64,000 bases of DNA from contig JADCRB010000038.1 of the NCBI GenBank assembly GCA_021464245.1, positions 4,454,924 through 4,518,923 of the forward strand. Direction: 5' to 3'. This DNA comes from Carallia brachiata (Eukaryota; Streptophyta; Magnoliopsida; Malpighiales; Rhizophoraceae). The notes beneath the pieces were generated by a model. It made no database searches and was not told where the DNA came from. It saw only the letters and a list, made by a program, of their open reading frames with translations. Positions within the stretch are counted from its first letter, which is position 1. The number at the start of each line of letters is the position of its first letter. Below, one piece after another: positions 1 to 10,200 of the stretch. The translations under genes and the position numbers were made by a program.

Positions 1-559
1 GTTGATGGTGAATCTATTATCAACATGATTATGTGAACTTCATTTTCATCCATAACCCAAAGTTAATAGTCTCTTGTAATTAATCGGTTAATCCTACTAA
101 TATGGGTTAGTGGTAGGCGGGCATTGTGGCATGAGATACCCTCAGATCTAGTTTTAATAAAGATAGACTCTTTGGTTTTTTTGAATTATATAAAAAGGAA
201 TATCATTTTAAAAAAGATAGACATTCCTATTGATTTCTATATCTTCCATATTTAACAAAATAATGCCTCAAATGAAAATCAAGCTTTATAAAGTTGAAAA
301 ACTTATAGAGAGATGATCTATACATTGAGAAGAGAAGTGATTCGAAAGAATGCCCTCTATCCTTAGGACACTCTATTTATACATGAGCAAACATTGAGCC
401 TTAATGGCTTATGACATAAGCACTTATGTTTCCAATCACATTACTGAGTTGTGACGTGAGGCCTCACATATGATTCCAATACAAGGTAATCATTAAAGTT
501 GAGCATCTAAAAATATATATATTCCTTGTCTGCCACCTTCACATGCTTCCAAACTTTCT
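1..559. other. Gene-free AT-rich stretch
   Basis: No supported reading frame. The stretch around 300-420 has the look of retroelement or viral leader DNA (CTATTTATAC at about 371), but no terminal repeats or coding similarity could be confirmed. Confidence 0.4.
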
Positions 560-1015
560 CAGTTGTAAAGGTAGAGATCACATCTCCATAATCTGGTCTT
601 TATTATTGTTTGCAGGATTTGATTGTGATAAGGACTCTTCATCAGAGATTTCTGATAATGGTTCTTGAAGTCTCCTCTTGTATTCTTCTTTTGAACTGGC
701 AGATGCTAAAGTTGCTTGCAACTTTTTCTTTGTATTATGAAAAGGGGTAATCGATGAATCGTCATTTCAAACTATGTTTTGTTTCACTGGCCACTAAGTA
801 ACCTTGGCAAGACATACTTTACCATTTGGTAATCTTTTCCACTATCTAACATTTATTTGTCGTACTAACATTGGTGGATAAGGCCTTAGATGAACTTGTT
901 TGATATTGAATGTCTAGCTCAGAATCCATGGAATATCAAATATGACTGTAAAATATCGTGTAATATTTACAGGAGGATCATGGATTGCTTCTATGAATAA
1001 TTTGAATACTTCTAC
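560..1015 (-). pseudogene. Decayed polyprotein fragment, possibly endogenous pararetrovirus-like
   Basis: Read on the minus strand, this stretch gives a broken protein with the segments VIFDIPWI, RPYPPMLVRQINVR and KKKLQATLASASSKEEYKRR, interrupted by at least three in-frame stops. The order (an FDIPW block, a proline-rich LVRQ block, a helical K/E-rich ASAxSKEEY block and then an acidic serine-rich tail) reminds me of the N-terminal polyprotein region of caulimovirid-like sequences integrated in plant genomes. That identification is from memory of family style and is uncertain; it could be another retroelement ORF. It abuts the copia LTR at 1024, so it was probably the target of that insertion. 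Confidence 0.35.
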
Positions 1016-1023
1016 GGTCTTTT

Positions 1024-1233
1024 TGTTAGATTTAATTAACTTAACACTACAACTTTATTAAATTGAATAATTTCATACAACAATAACGAGAAGCACACAC
1101 AAAAAACATAAATTACACGTCCTTATGTACTAGTAACAACAAAATCCTAATTCTATCCGAATAAGAAAACACACTTAAAAAACAAGTTCTAGTCAAATAA
1201 TAATTAAGAATTAAATCTAGATTAACTTCAACA
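1024..1233 (-). repeat. 3' LTR of the minus-strand copia element
   Basis: A 210-bp terminal repeat that on the minus strand starts TGTTGAAGTTAATC, directly after a polypurine tract (AAGGGGGGA), and ends AAATCTAACA. It matches the LTR starting at 6801 on the plus strand over most of its length (TGTTGAAGTTAAT..., TCTCRTTATTRTTGTR...). The matching 5' LTR is absent. Confidence 0.8.
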
Positions 1234-1241
1234 TCCCCCCT

Positions 1242-2670
1242 TAATCTTGATTGGGTGATGCTCGCGTTCCTAACATCTGCTTCAACTTCACAAACGCATC
1301 ATTCTTCAATGGTTTTGTGAGAATATCTGCAACTTGATCTTCAGACTTACAATAAACCAATTCAATCTCTCGCTTTGTCAACTTGATCTACAGAAAATGA
1401 AAACGAGTATCAATGTGCTTACTCCTTCCATGCATCACTGGATTCTTAGCTAAATTAATAGTAGAATATTATCAACAAATATCTTCGTAGGACCTTCAAC
1501 TGAAACATAAATCTCACTTAACAAATTCCTCAGCCATTTTGTGGCATATCTCTTCTGGCAAATAAAGATTCCATCATCTCCTTGAATCACTTCAATGCCA
1601 AGAAAGTATGACATTAGGCCCAAATCAGTCATCTCAAACTCACTCATTATCGACTTGTTAATGTCTTCAATCATTCTAGGATTGTTGCCTGTGAAGATCA
1701 AATCATCAACATATAAACACACCAACAAGATATCGCCATCACCATTAACTTTCACATATAAGGCATACTCAGACGGACACTTTTGAAAATCAGTTTCATG
1801 GAAGAAAGAATCAATGCGCTTATTGCATGCTCTAGGTGCTTGCTTCAATCCATACAATACTTTCTGCAACTGATACACCTTCTTTTCACTTTCTTCTTTC
1901 ACAAAACCTGGAGGTTGTATAACAAAAACTTCCTCTTCAATTGGACCATTTAGAAAAGCTGACTTCACATCCATTTGATGAATTCTCCAATGATTCTGAG
2001 CAGCCAAAGCAATAATAAGTTTAACAGTTTCCATGCGAGCAACAAGTGAGAAGACCTCATGATAGTCATAACCAGGACATTGTTCAAATCCTTTAGCTGC
2101 CAATCTTACTTTGTACCTCTCTACTTCTCCATTTGACTTCCTCTTTGTCATGAAAACCCACTTCACATCAATAGCTCTATAACCTCATGGGATATTAGTA
2201 AGCTCTCAAGCCTTATTCTTCTCAATTGCCTTAACTTCTTCATTCATTGCATTTACCCACTTAGGGTCTTGAATCGCCTCATCAAATGACACAGGTTCAC
2301 AATCTACAAACATCGCAAAATGCACCAGATCCCTATTATCATTAACTATATCATCAAGAATTATGTCATAATCTTGTAATCTAACTGATTGTTGGGGATT
2401 TTTCCTCAGTCTTTGATTCTCTTGGGAGCTTGTGGTATTGGATTCTCAGCAGGAACTAGGACAACTTCCCTATTTGCATTAGGTACCACAACTTGAGACT
2501 CCTGTTCTCCTAAGATAGCAACAGGATGTCTCTGAGAATCATTATGCTCTTTAACCTCAAATTTCCATGCTTCATCTTCCGCAAAAGTCAAATCTCTACT
2601 CGAAATCATCTTCTTTCTCAAAGGATTGTACAACTTATATCCTCCTTTGGAATAACCAAGCAAAATTGTC
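1242..2670 (-). pseudogene. Copia RT-RNase H region, internally deleted
   Basis: The reverse transcriptase part (about 1546-2166 and upstream linker to 2670) shows KWVF.TKR, RLAAKGFEQ, HQMDVKSAFLNG, LYGLKQAPRA and the catalytic CLYVDDLIFTG box. After FICQKRYA the frame jumps straight to KWLRNLLSEI, which belongs to the C-terminal part of RNase H. Compared with copy B at 6031-6508, about 460 bp are missing, covering the RT thumb, the connection and the start of RNase H. The remaining RNase H tail (TRFHFL, DQV, CKSEDQVADILTKPL) is out of frame or interrupted, and it ends just before the polypurine tract. The linker 2406-2675 holds ILLGYSKGGYKLYNP, typical of the integrase-RT junction. Confidence 0.85.
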
Positions 2671-2671
2671 T

Positions 2672-4675
2672 TCACCCCAGATCATCTAACTTCGTCCTCG
2701 TCTCAGCAGGAACATGTGCATAAGCAATAGAACCAAACACCTTCAGATGCCTCACACTAGGCTTGAAACTAGTCCATGCTTCTTTAGGAGTGATATTCTG
2801 AATACTTGCTGTTGGGCACTTGTTCAACAAGTAAACAGAACAAAACACAGCTTCTGCCCAAAGGGGATTGAGCACTCTTTTGGCCTTCAACAAACTTCTC
2901 ACCATATTCATGATTGATCTATTTTTCCTTTCAGTAACTCCATTATGTTGTGGTGTGTAGGGAAACGTGACTTCATACTTTATCCCTTGTTCTTCGCAGT
3001 ATTCATTGAATTCATTGGAGACATATTCACCACCACTATCAGTCTGCAAAACCTTTATATAACAGCCACTTTGCCTCTCAACAAATGCCTTAAACTTCTT
3101 AAAGCAATCAAATACCTTAGACTTCCTCGGCATGATATAAACCCATGTCTTCCTCGAAAAATCATCAATGAAGGTGAGAAAATACCTATTGTTTCCAATT
3201 GATGGAACATTCATCGGACCACAAACATTGGAGTGAATAAGATAGAGTGGATGCCTTATACGCCAAGTTCTCCTTTCCACAAAAGGCAATCTGCTCTGTT
3301 TTGCAAGGATACAAGCCTCACATATCTGGTTCGGATGATCAATCCTGGGCAAACCTTTCACCATATTATCTTGTGCAAGCACCTTCAAACTGCGAAAATT
3401 CAAATGACCAAACCGAAGATGCCACAACCAAGATTCGTTTTTCACAATAGCACTCAGACAAGTGTAGACATTTGTGACAATATCAACTCGAAACATCTGG
3501 TTCTTCGTCAAAGGAGATTTGAGAATAAGTGTACCTCTGCCATCAGTAATTGAAAGACAATTATCACGCAGCATAATGTTATACCCCTTTTCAAGCAATT
3601 GGCCCAAACTGAGAAGGTTGCTCTTCATATCTAACACATAGAACACATCTGAGATATAATTGTGGTCTCCATTCTTCAACTTGATGAGAATTCGCCCCTT
3701 TCCCATCACTGGAACGTTACTATCATCAGCAAACTTAACCGTGGAGTTGATTGACTCATCAAGATCAACAAAGAGCTCCTTCTTTCCACACATATGATTG
3801 GTGCATCCGGTGTCCAGGAACCATGTATTGTAATTTGGCGTTTCAGTAGCTGCAGTAACCATCATGAGAGCTTGATTTTCATCACCATTTTCCTCTTGTG
3901 CACAGTGAGTTGTCTGATTATTCTCCTTTGACCAACACTCATGAGAGTAGTGGCCATGTTTACGACGCAAATAACACTCAACATTAGATTTATCTGGCTT
4001 TCCTCTCCCTTGACCTCTTACTTGACGTCGGCCTCCACCACGACTTCCGTTTGTGTGGTCCGTATTCCTTTGATAATTTTCTCCACCTCCATAATTCTTG
4101 TAGTGACCTTCTCGACCTTGATTGTTGTCGGATCCATCATGTCCTCGTCCTCTTCCTCTTCCATGAGAGGAATTCTGCCTCTGCTTTGATTGATCATTCT
4201 GTTCGCCTTTGATGGAAGCTTGGCTTTGGAGGGCTTGTTCTACTAGCTTCTCAATGTGCTTTTCATTCATGCGCTGCTTGTGAGCTTGCAACGTGCCTGT
4301 CAATACATCAACTAACATCTGTGACAAATCATGGGCTTCCTCAATTGCAACCACGATGTGCTCATATCGCGGTTTGAGTGTCCTTAAAATATTCTCAACT
4401 TTAACTTGATCATTAAGCTGCTCTCCATAAACTTTTATCTGATTCGTGAGGGCAAGAACTCTACTGATATAAACTGAAACTGATTTTGAGGTTTGCAGCT
4501 GCAATAACTCAATCTGACGTCGTAAGGCTTGGAGTTTTACCTTCTTTACTTTATCCGCACCTTGAAAAGACGTCGTCAAAATATCCCATGCTTGCTTTGA
4601 TGAAGTTGCTCCTGCAGCCTTCTCAAAATTATCATCATTGACTGCCTAATGAACAAAATAGAGCACCTTCATCAT
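2672..4675 (-). pseudogene. Copia gag-protease-integrase region
   Basis: An open frame of about 635 codons from 4579 to 2672, with gag similarity continuing upstream to about 4675 past one TAG stop. In order: a UBN2-type gag ([12 protein letters not shown]...), an RG-rich basic stretch, a zinc knuckle [14 protein letters not shown] in which the second Cys is Arg, a protease motif WFLDTGC at about residue 255, a GAG-pre-integrase motif ([10 protein letters not shown]) and an integrase core. In the core the expected first catalytic Asp appears as Asn (IHSNVCGPM), while TDSGGEY and NGVTERKN keep the second Asp and the Glu. The Cys and Asp losses suggest the enzyme was inactive before the frame was broken. 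Encodes the capsid and integration machinery of the element in the usual family. Confidence 0.88.
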
Positions 4676-4677
4676 TG

Positions 4678-5410
4678 ACATAATGGAGTTGCCGAGAGGA
4701 AGAACATGTCAATCATGAATATGGTTAGAAGCTTATTGAAGGCCAAATGAGTGCTCTATCCCTTTTGGGCAGAAGTTGTATTGTTTTCTGTTTACTTGTT
4801 GAACAGGTCTCACCAGAAAGTATTCAGAATATCACTCCTGAAGAAGAATGGACCGGTTTTAAGCCTAGTGTGGGGCATCTGAAGGTGTTTGGTTTTATTG
4901 CTTATGCGCATGTTCCTGCTAAGGCGAGGACAAAGTTAGATGATCGAGGAGTGATGACAATTTTGCTTGGTTATTCAAAAGGAGGCTATAAGTTGTTTAA
5001 TCCTGTGACAAAGAAAGTGATACTTTTGTAGAATGAAGCATGAAAATTTGATGTTGAGGAGCAGAATGATTCTAAGAGACGTCCTATTGCTATCTCAGGA
5101 GAAGAGGAGTTTTAACTTGCAGTCCCTAATGCAAATAGGAAAGTTGTCTCAGCTTCTGCTGAAAATCCAAAACCACAAGCTCCCCAAGAGAATAAAAGAT
5201 TGAGGAGAAATCGCCAACAGTCAGTTAGATTGCAAGATTATGAGGTAATCCCCGATAATGCAGTTAATGATGATGGGGATTTGGTGCATTTTGCAATGTT
5301 TGTAGATTGTGAACCTGTATCATTTGATGAGGCAACTCAAGATCCTAAGTGGGTGAATGCAATGAATGAAGAAATTAAGAAAATTGAGAAGAATAAGACT
5401 TAGGAGCTTA
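4678..5410 (+). pseudogene. Copia integrase C-terminal fragment and linker
   Basis: The frame at 4678-5031 gives [33 protein letters not shown] and ILLGYSKGGYKLFNP, the end of the integrase core plus the C-terminal domain. The linker then continues with an acidic Q/E-rich stretch, RRNRQQSVRLQDYEV and SFDEATQDPKWVNAMNEE, which normally leads into RT. Frame breaks occur after 4730 and stops at about 5029, 5113 and 5401 separate it from RT. Confidence 0.8.
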
Positions 5411-6787
5411 CTAATATCCCACGAGGTCACAAAGCTATTGATGTGAAGTGGGTTTTCAAGACGAAGAGGAAGTCCAATGGAGAAGTAGAGAGGTACAAAG
5501 CAAGATTGGTAGCTAAAGGATTTGAAAAACGTCCTGGTTATGACTACCATGAGGTTTTCTCCCCTATTGCTCGCATAGAAACTGTTAGACTTATTATTGC
5601 TTTGGCTACTCAGAATTGTTGGAGAATTCATCAAATGGATCTGAAGTTAGTTTTTCTCAATGGTCCACTTGAAGAAGAAGTTTTTGTAAAGCAACCTAAG
5701 GTGTATAAGTTGAAGAAAGTGTTATATGGATTGAAGCAAGCACCTAGAGCATGGAATAAACGCATTGATTCTTTCTTCTATGAAACTAATTTTAAAAAGT
5801 GTTTGTTTGAGCATGCTTTATATGTGAAAGTTAATAGTGAACATGATATTTTATTGTTGTGTTTATATGTTGATGACTTGATCTTCACAGGCAAAAATCT
5901 TAGAATGATTGAAGACTTTAAGAGGTCGATGATGAGTGAGGTTGAAATTACTGATTTGGGCCTAATGTCATTCTTTCATGGCATTAAAGTGATTCAAGGA
6001 GATGATGATGAAATCTTTATTTGTCAGAAGAGATATGCTATAGAGTTGTTGAATAACTTTCGAATGCATGATTGCAACCTAGTGAGAACACCTGTTGAAG
6101 TTGACACTAAATTATCAAAGGAATGCAATGAAGCACCTGTTGATTCTACACACTTCAAGCAAATTGTTGGAAGTTTGAGGTACTTGACATGCACAAGGAC
6201 CGACATATCTTATGGAGTTGGTTTGATTAGCAAGTTTTTGGAGTCTTAAGAGCACAATCTTAAGGGGACGTTTGATCATGGCCTACTTTATACTTCATCA
6301 AAAAATTGTGCTCTTGTAGGCTACTCTGGTAATGATTGGGGTGGAAATGTTGATGATCGAAGAAGTACTTCTAGTTACTGTTTCAATTTTTGGTATAGCT
6401 GCTTGTTCATGGTCATCAAAGAAACAATCTATTGTTGCACTTTCAACTTGTGAAGCAGAATATGTAGCCGTAGCTTTTAGTGCTTGTCAACTTATTTGGT
6501 TGAGGAATTTGTTGAGTGAGATTCATATTACAGTTGAAGGTCCTACGAAGATATTTGTTGATAATGTTTCTGCTATTAATTTGGCCAACAATCCAGTTAC
6601 GCATGGAATGAGTAAGCATATTAATACTCGTTTTCATTTTTTGAGAGATCAAGTTGATATAGAAGAGATTGAATTGACTTATTGCAAGTCTGAAGATCAA
6701 GTTGCAAATATTCTCATGGAACTGTTGAAGTATGATGCGTTTGTCAAGCTGAAGCAGATGTTAGGAATGCGAGCATCACCAAATTAG
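5411..6787 (+). pseudogene. Copia RT-RNase H
   Basis: RT frame 5443-6249: KWVFKTKRKSNGEVERYKAR, HQMDLKLVFLNGPLEEEVF, LYGLKQAPRAW and CLYVDDLIFTG. Compared with copy A, about 10 residues after EVFVKQP (the PPGFVKEE part) are deleted in frame. A stop at 6247 and a frame change separate RT from RNase H (6332-6787: CSWSSKKQSIVALSTCEAEY, VDNVSAINLANNP, TRFHFLRDQV, CKSEDQVANIL). RNase H is largely intact and ends at 6787, just upstream of the PPT. Confidence 0.85.
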
Positions 6788-6800
6788 GATTAAGAGGGGA

Positions 6801-6970
6801 TGTTGAAGTTAATTCAAATTTAATTCTTAACTGTTATTTAAGTAGAACTTCGTTGTTTAGTGTGTTTCCACAGTCAGGTAGAATTAGGATTTTGTTGTTA
6901 CTAGTATATAATGACGTATGATTTATGTTTTGTGCGTGTGCTTCTCATTATTATTGTGTTGCATTATTGA
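6801..6970 (+). repeat. 3' LTR of copia copy B, 3' end lost
   Basis: Starts TGTTGAAGTTAATTC directly after AAGAGGGGA and matches the LTR at 1024-1233 (inverse orientation) until about 6970, where it runs into T-rich low-complexity DNA. The last 40 bp of the LTR are not recognisable. Confidence 0.7.
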
Positions 6971-7093
6971 TATTTTTTTAATTTTATTTTTCTGTTTTTC
7001 TTTTTCTTTTGTTGTTTTTTAATTATTATTTTTAATTATTTTTTATTACTTTTTTTTAGAGAACAACCAGTGCTAAACTGGTTCTCACATGTG
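6971..7093. repeat. T/A-rich low-complexity tract with hairpin
   Basis: An A/T-only-like stretch separates the copia LTR from the gypsy-associated DNA. At 7059-7086 an imperfect hairpin (GAGAACAACCAGT / ACTGGTTCTC) marks the edge. No gene. Confidence 0.5.
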
Positions 7094-7805
7094 TCAGCGA
7101 GCTCTGCGGGGTGCAAGGAGAAGCTCCAAGTTAACTAGGTCATCGATAAATGTGCTGGTAGTCCCACTATTGGCCGATCTCCTTTGGCAGTTGACATTGC
7201 CAGGGGAGTGGAAAAAGCACAAGACTACCCTTGGTAAAGTCTGCGACAAAGGGCAAAGGCTTGTCGAAATAATCTGCGATAGAGCGAAGAACTCCATTCA
7301 ACGTCTTCGGGAGAAGAGGAGGAGGACTTTCCTTACTTGTTTCACAATGGAGGGAGTTTGTCCAATTTTCTTCTCGGATCACGATCTCTGTCAGAGAAAA
7401 TGTCATGCTTATCAAAGAGGGAATGCTTGATGACTCACCGTGCTCTATATGACGCTATTGTGCATTAGAATGACTTAGAGGGACAAATGCTATGGGTATC
7501 ATCGGACTAAAATCCTTAGCAGAACTCAAAGGAGAACTACTATTGGTGAGGTCGACAACTGGGACAATGGACGTGGTGGAAACAGGTGAGGATTTGGGAA
7601 AACGAACCTTTTGCTCTGTTTTTGCCCTATACCTCTGGTTGCAAAGCCAGAAGTAAACATTCTTGGGTTCTATTTCTCCATCATATTGTAAAATTGGGGT
7701 AAGACGAAAAATCTCCTCTTCCAAAGTGCGATAAGCCTTTTCTAAAATTTCCAACTGTTGTGGGACTGGCCTCCACTGTCAGTGTTGCGGCACATCATTA
7801 GCCAT
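7094..7805 (-). pseudogene. Decayed WUSCHEL-like homeodomain ORF at the 3' end of a Tat gypsy element
   Basis: Minus strand, ATG at 7805. One frame runs to 7167 with only two stops (TGA at 7779-7781, which one C-to-T change in a CGA codon would explain, and TAG at 7455-7457). The homeodomain reads QWRPVPQQLEILEKAY, then EIFRLTPILQYDGEIE and PKNVYFWLCNQRYRAK. G.IE.KNV(Y/F).W..N is the WOX-class signature; the helix 1-helix 2 loop is about six residues shorter than in the ORF at 60593. Further on, SLVLFPL resembles the WUS box (TLxLFP), and after a frame change near 7170-7190 the end DDLVNLELLLAPRR resembles the EAR-like tail of the 60593 ORF. It lies about 600 bp downstream of the pol end of the gypsy element, on the same strand. 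In host genes WUS-type proteins are nuclear transcription factors that maintain stem cells; activity of this copy is not expected. Confidence 0.72.
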
Positions 7806-8399
7806 GCTCTAATGTTTGGTGACTAGCCTCATCTTTTTTAGGTGAGAGAAAGGTGTAAAAACCTGAGGAACTGAAAAGGTCGAAAACTAAATGTAGAAAC
7901 TGAAATGATGATCCAGATCATTAGTTTTTGAACGTTCATATATATACCCCCTTTTTTTTTATTGGACCTCCTTTTGGGCCATTTAGCTATCTCTTCCAGG
8001 CTGTTTCTGAGTTGGGATTGTGGGCCACTGAGGGCATTGGGTCATTTTTCGTTTATATCTCTTGTGATTGTGCCTCCTTAAAGGAATTGCAAATTGTCGA
8101 CTTTTCATTTTGACCTTCTTGATAACCCCACATTTAGAAAATGGTCATTATTTCCACAAGTCTCACATATTGACACATTTCAATTTATAAAATATGGTTA
8201 AATTAATTGCATGAGAATGCACATGGAAATGCTTTGTATGTAGCTGAGCATGTTGTGTTTCATAGTTTTGGGCAATCAGGTTAAAAAGGGCTACTGAGAC
8301 CTATAACATTCTTAGTAAACTACAAGAGCTGGCTTTGATCTCCTTTTGTATGCAAATGCAGTAAGAGTTTGTCTTAGTCCCCAACCATTATCTAAACAA
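7806..8399 (-). other. Untranslated part of the gypsy element between pol and the WUS-like ORF
   Basis: About 600 bp with no supported frame, running from the pol stop to the ATG of the WUS-like ORF. No tandem repeats like those at 59.7-60.3 kb are visible here. Confidence 0.5.
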
Positions 8400-9760
8400 A
8401 ACATTTTTTGACTACATCTGAGTTGATAGGATTTAGGATATCCTCACCATCCATATTAGTCAAAATGAGTGCACCTCCTCAGAATGCATTTTTTACGACA
8501 TACGACCCTTCAAAGTTTGGTGCCCACCTGCACTGTGGATCATTTTGATGCGGCAAAAGTGTCTAGAGGACCAAGTCTCGTTCTTTAAAATTCTGGGACA
8601 CATCTTTTTTTGATGGGCTTGTCTCATTTGCCTATGATATAACTAACCATAACAAATAGCATTCAGCCTCTTTTCCTTTATGAGATTCAATTGTTCGTAT
8701 CTAACTTTACCCATTGAACCTCATCTAACTCTGTTTCCATCAAGACTCTCGATGAAGGGATTTTCACTTCGACTAGGAGAACTGCCTTGGTTTTATAAAC
8801 CAATGAGAATGGTGTTGCCCCTATTGGTTTGCGCACAGTAGTACAATATGCTTGCAAAGCGAAGGCAACATATACTGCCCATTTTTGTACGTCACAGTCA
8901 TTTTCTCGATGTTTTCTTGATGATTTGGTAGAGATTTTTATTTGCTGCTTCAACAGCTCCATTCATTTTTGGTCTGTATGGAATAGTATTATGATACTTG
9001 ATCTTGAATTTCTCACAGAGTTCTGTCATCATTTTGTTGTTTAAATTGGTTATATTGTTGATCAATCGCTTTGGTACACCATATCAACAAATAATGTCTC
9101 TCTTTATAAAGTTGATCATTACTTTACGGTTGACATTAGCATAAGAGGCTAATTCTACCCACTTCATGAAGTAGTCAATTGCCACTAGAATGAATCGGTG
9201 TCCATTTGATGGCTTTGGTGTTATAGGACAGCTCACATTCATTCCCCACACGAAAAATGGCCAAGGAGATGTCATAGTATGCAATGGAACAGGTGATGCG
9301 TGAATTTTGTCTACGTGAATCTGACATTCGTGACATTTCTTTGCGTACCAAAAACAATTTGACTCCATAATTGACCAGTAATACCCTACTCTTAAAATTC
9401 TCCTAACCATGGAAAGACCACCAGCATACGACCCACAAAAACCTTAATGCACTTCTCTCATTATGGTTTCTACCTCAGTTGCATCTACACATCGTAACAA
9501 TAAAACATCATGGTTGCATTTATAAATAATATCTTTGCTGAGGAAGAAATTCATGGCCATTCTTTTTAAGATCGTCTTATTATGTTCAACTGCCACTTCA
9601 AGGTATTCCCGAGTATTCAAGTAGTGCTTTGTGTCATGATACCAAGGCTTGTTATTTGCTTCCCTTTCTATGTACATACAATGAGCAGGAGTATGATGAA
9701 TATCAACTTGAATCACTTGAACATTGACGTCTGAACCAATTTTGTACATTGCTGCCAGTG
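8400..9760 (-). pseudogene. Gypsy (Tat) integrase
   Basis: In minus-strand order: the linker with PWYHDTKHYLNTREY and LLRCVDATEVETIMREVH (9444-9749); the zinc-binding end CHECQIHVDKIH; the core with PWPFFVWGMNV, GHRFILVAIDYFMKWVE (9084-9410), where the first catalytic Asp of the usual WGxDV is replaced by Asn; then GATPFSLVYKTKAVLLVEV (8687-8962); and a C-terminal domain (WAPNFEGSYVVKNAF, GGALILTNMDGE) ending at about 8400. Several stops and frame changes. It would insert the cDNA copy into the genome in an intact element. Confidence 0.85.
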
Positions 9761-10200
9761 TTGCTAGGGCATCAAATATTTGATTATTCTCTCAAAATAT
9801 GTGATTGAAGGTAATTTGATCAAATTACTCCATTAACTGTTTAAGGTATTGATGATATGGGACAAGTTTGTGATCTAGTTTTTCCCATTCACCAAACAAC
9901 TGATAGATAACCAATGTTGAATTACCATATACCTTGACATTTTTCACTTTCATTTCTAAAGCATAGCATGAGCCCAAGGCATAGGCCTTATACCCTGCTA
10001 CATTGTTGGTTCATTCAAACTGTAATTTTACTACAATTGGATACTGTTTTTCATTAGGAGAGATTAGAACTGCTCCTATCCCATGCCCTAGTGCATTGGA
10101 CATTCCATCAAACTACATCTGCCATTCGTATACTATATCCTTGTCATCTTGATTTTGATCAACAACTAGAATATCTTCGTTAAAAAAGTCAAAATGCATC
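9745..10200 (-). pseudogene. Second RNase H (aRNH) of the Tat element
   Basis: Minus-strand reading with scattered stops: FDGMSNALGHGIGAVLISP, EMKVKNVKVYGNSTLVIYQL, GEWEKLDHKLVPYHQYLKQL and a NQIFDALATLAAM tail. This is the plant-type RNase H that Tat elements carry in addition to the gypsy RNase H. The first acidic residue (FDG) is kept; the AEYEA block has become AGYKA. Confidence 0.8.

Larger units (their letters stand above)
1024..4677 (-). mobile_element. Truncated Ty1/copia retrotransposon (copy A)
   Basis: Minus-strand copia element with the order gag, protease, integrase, RT, RNase H, PPT, 3' LTR. The 5' LTR and the first part of gag are missing. At about 4677 it is joined directly, head to head, to the integrase of a second copy of the same family on the plus strand. 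Defects seen: a TAG stop in gag (about 4645), a frame change near 2672, a stop or frameshift region at 2170-2400, an RT-to-RNase H deletion near 1540, and a stop plus frameshift in RNase H (about 1390-1475). It cannot encode a working polyprotein. Confidence 0.9.
4678..6970 (+). mobile_element. Truncated Ty1/copia retrotransposon (copy B)
   Basis: Plus-strand element of the same family as copy A, lacking the 5' LTR, gag, protease and most of the integrase. It begins mid-integrase at HNGVAERKN and runs through RT, RNase H, the PPT (AAGAGGGGA) and a partial 3' LTR. Stops at about 5029, 5041, 5113 and 5401 and a small deletion in RT make it non-autonomous. Sequence differences from copy A are scattered over the shared region, so the two are separate family members, not a recent palindromic copy. 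Confidence 0.88.

Noticed and set aside
7089..7430. Plus-strand frame of 113 codons
   Set aside because: Lies opposite the decayed WUS-like ORF, which explains the sequence better (homeodomain, WUS-box-like and tail motifs on the minus strand).
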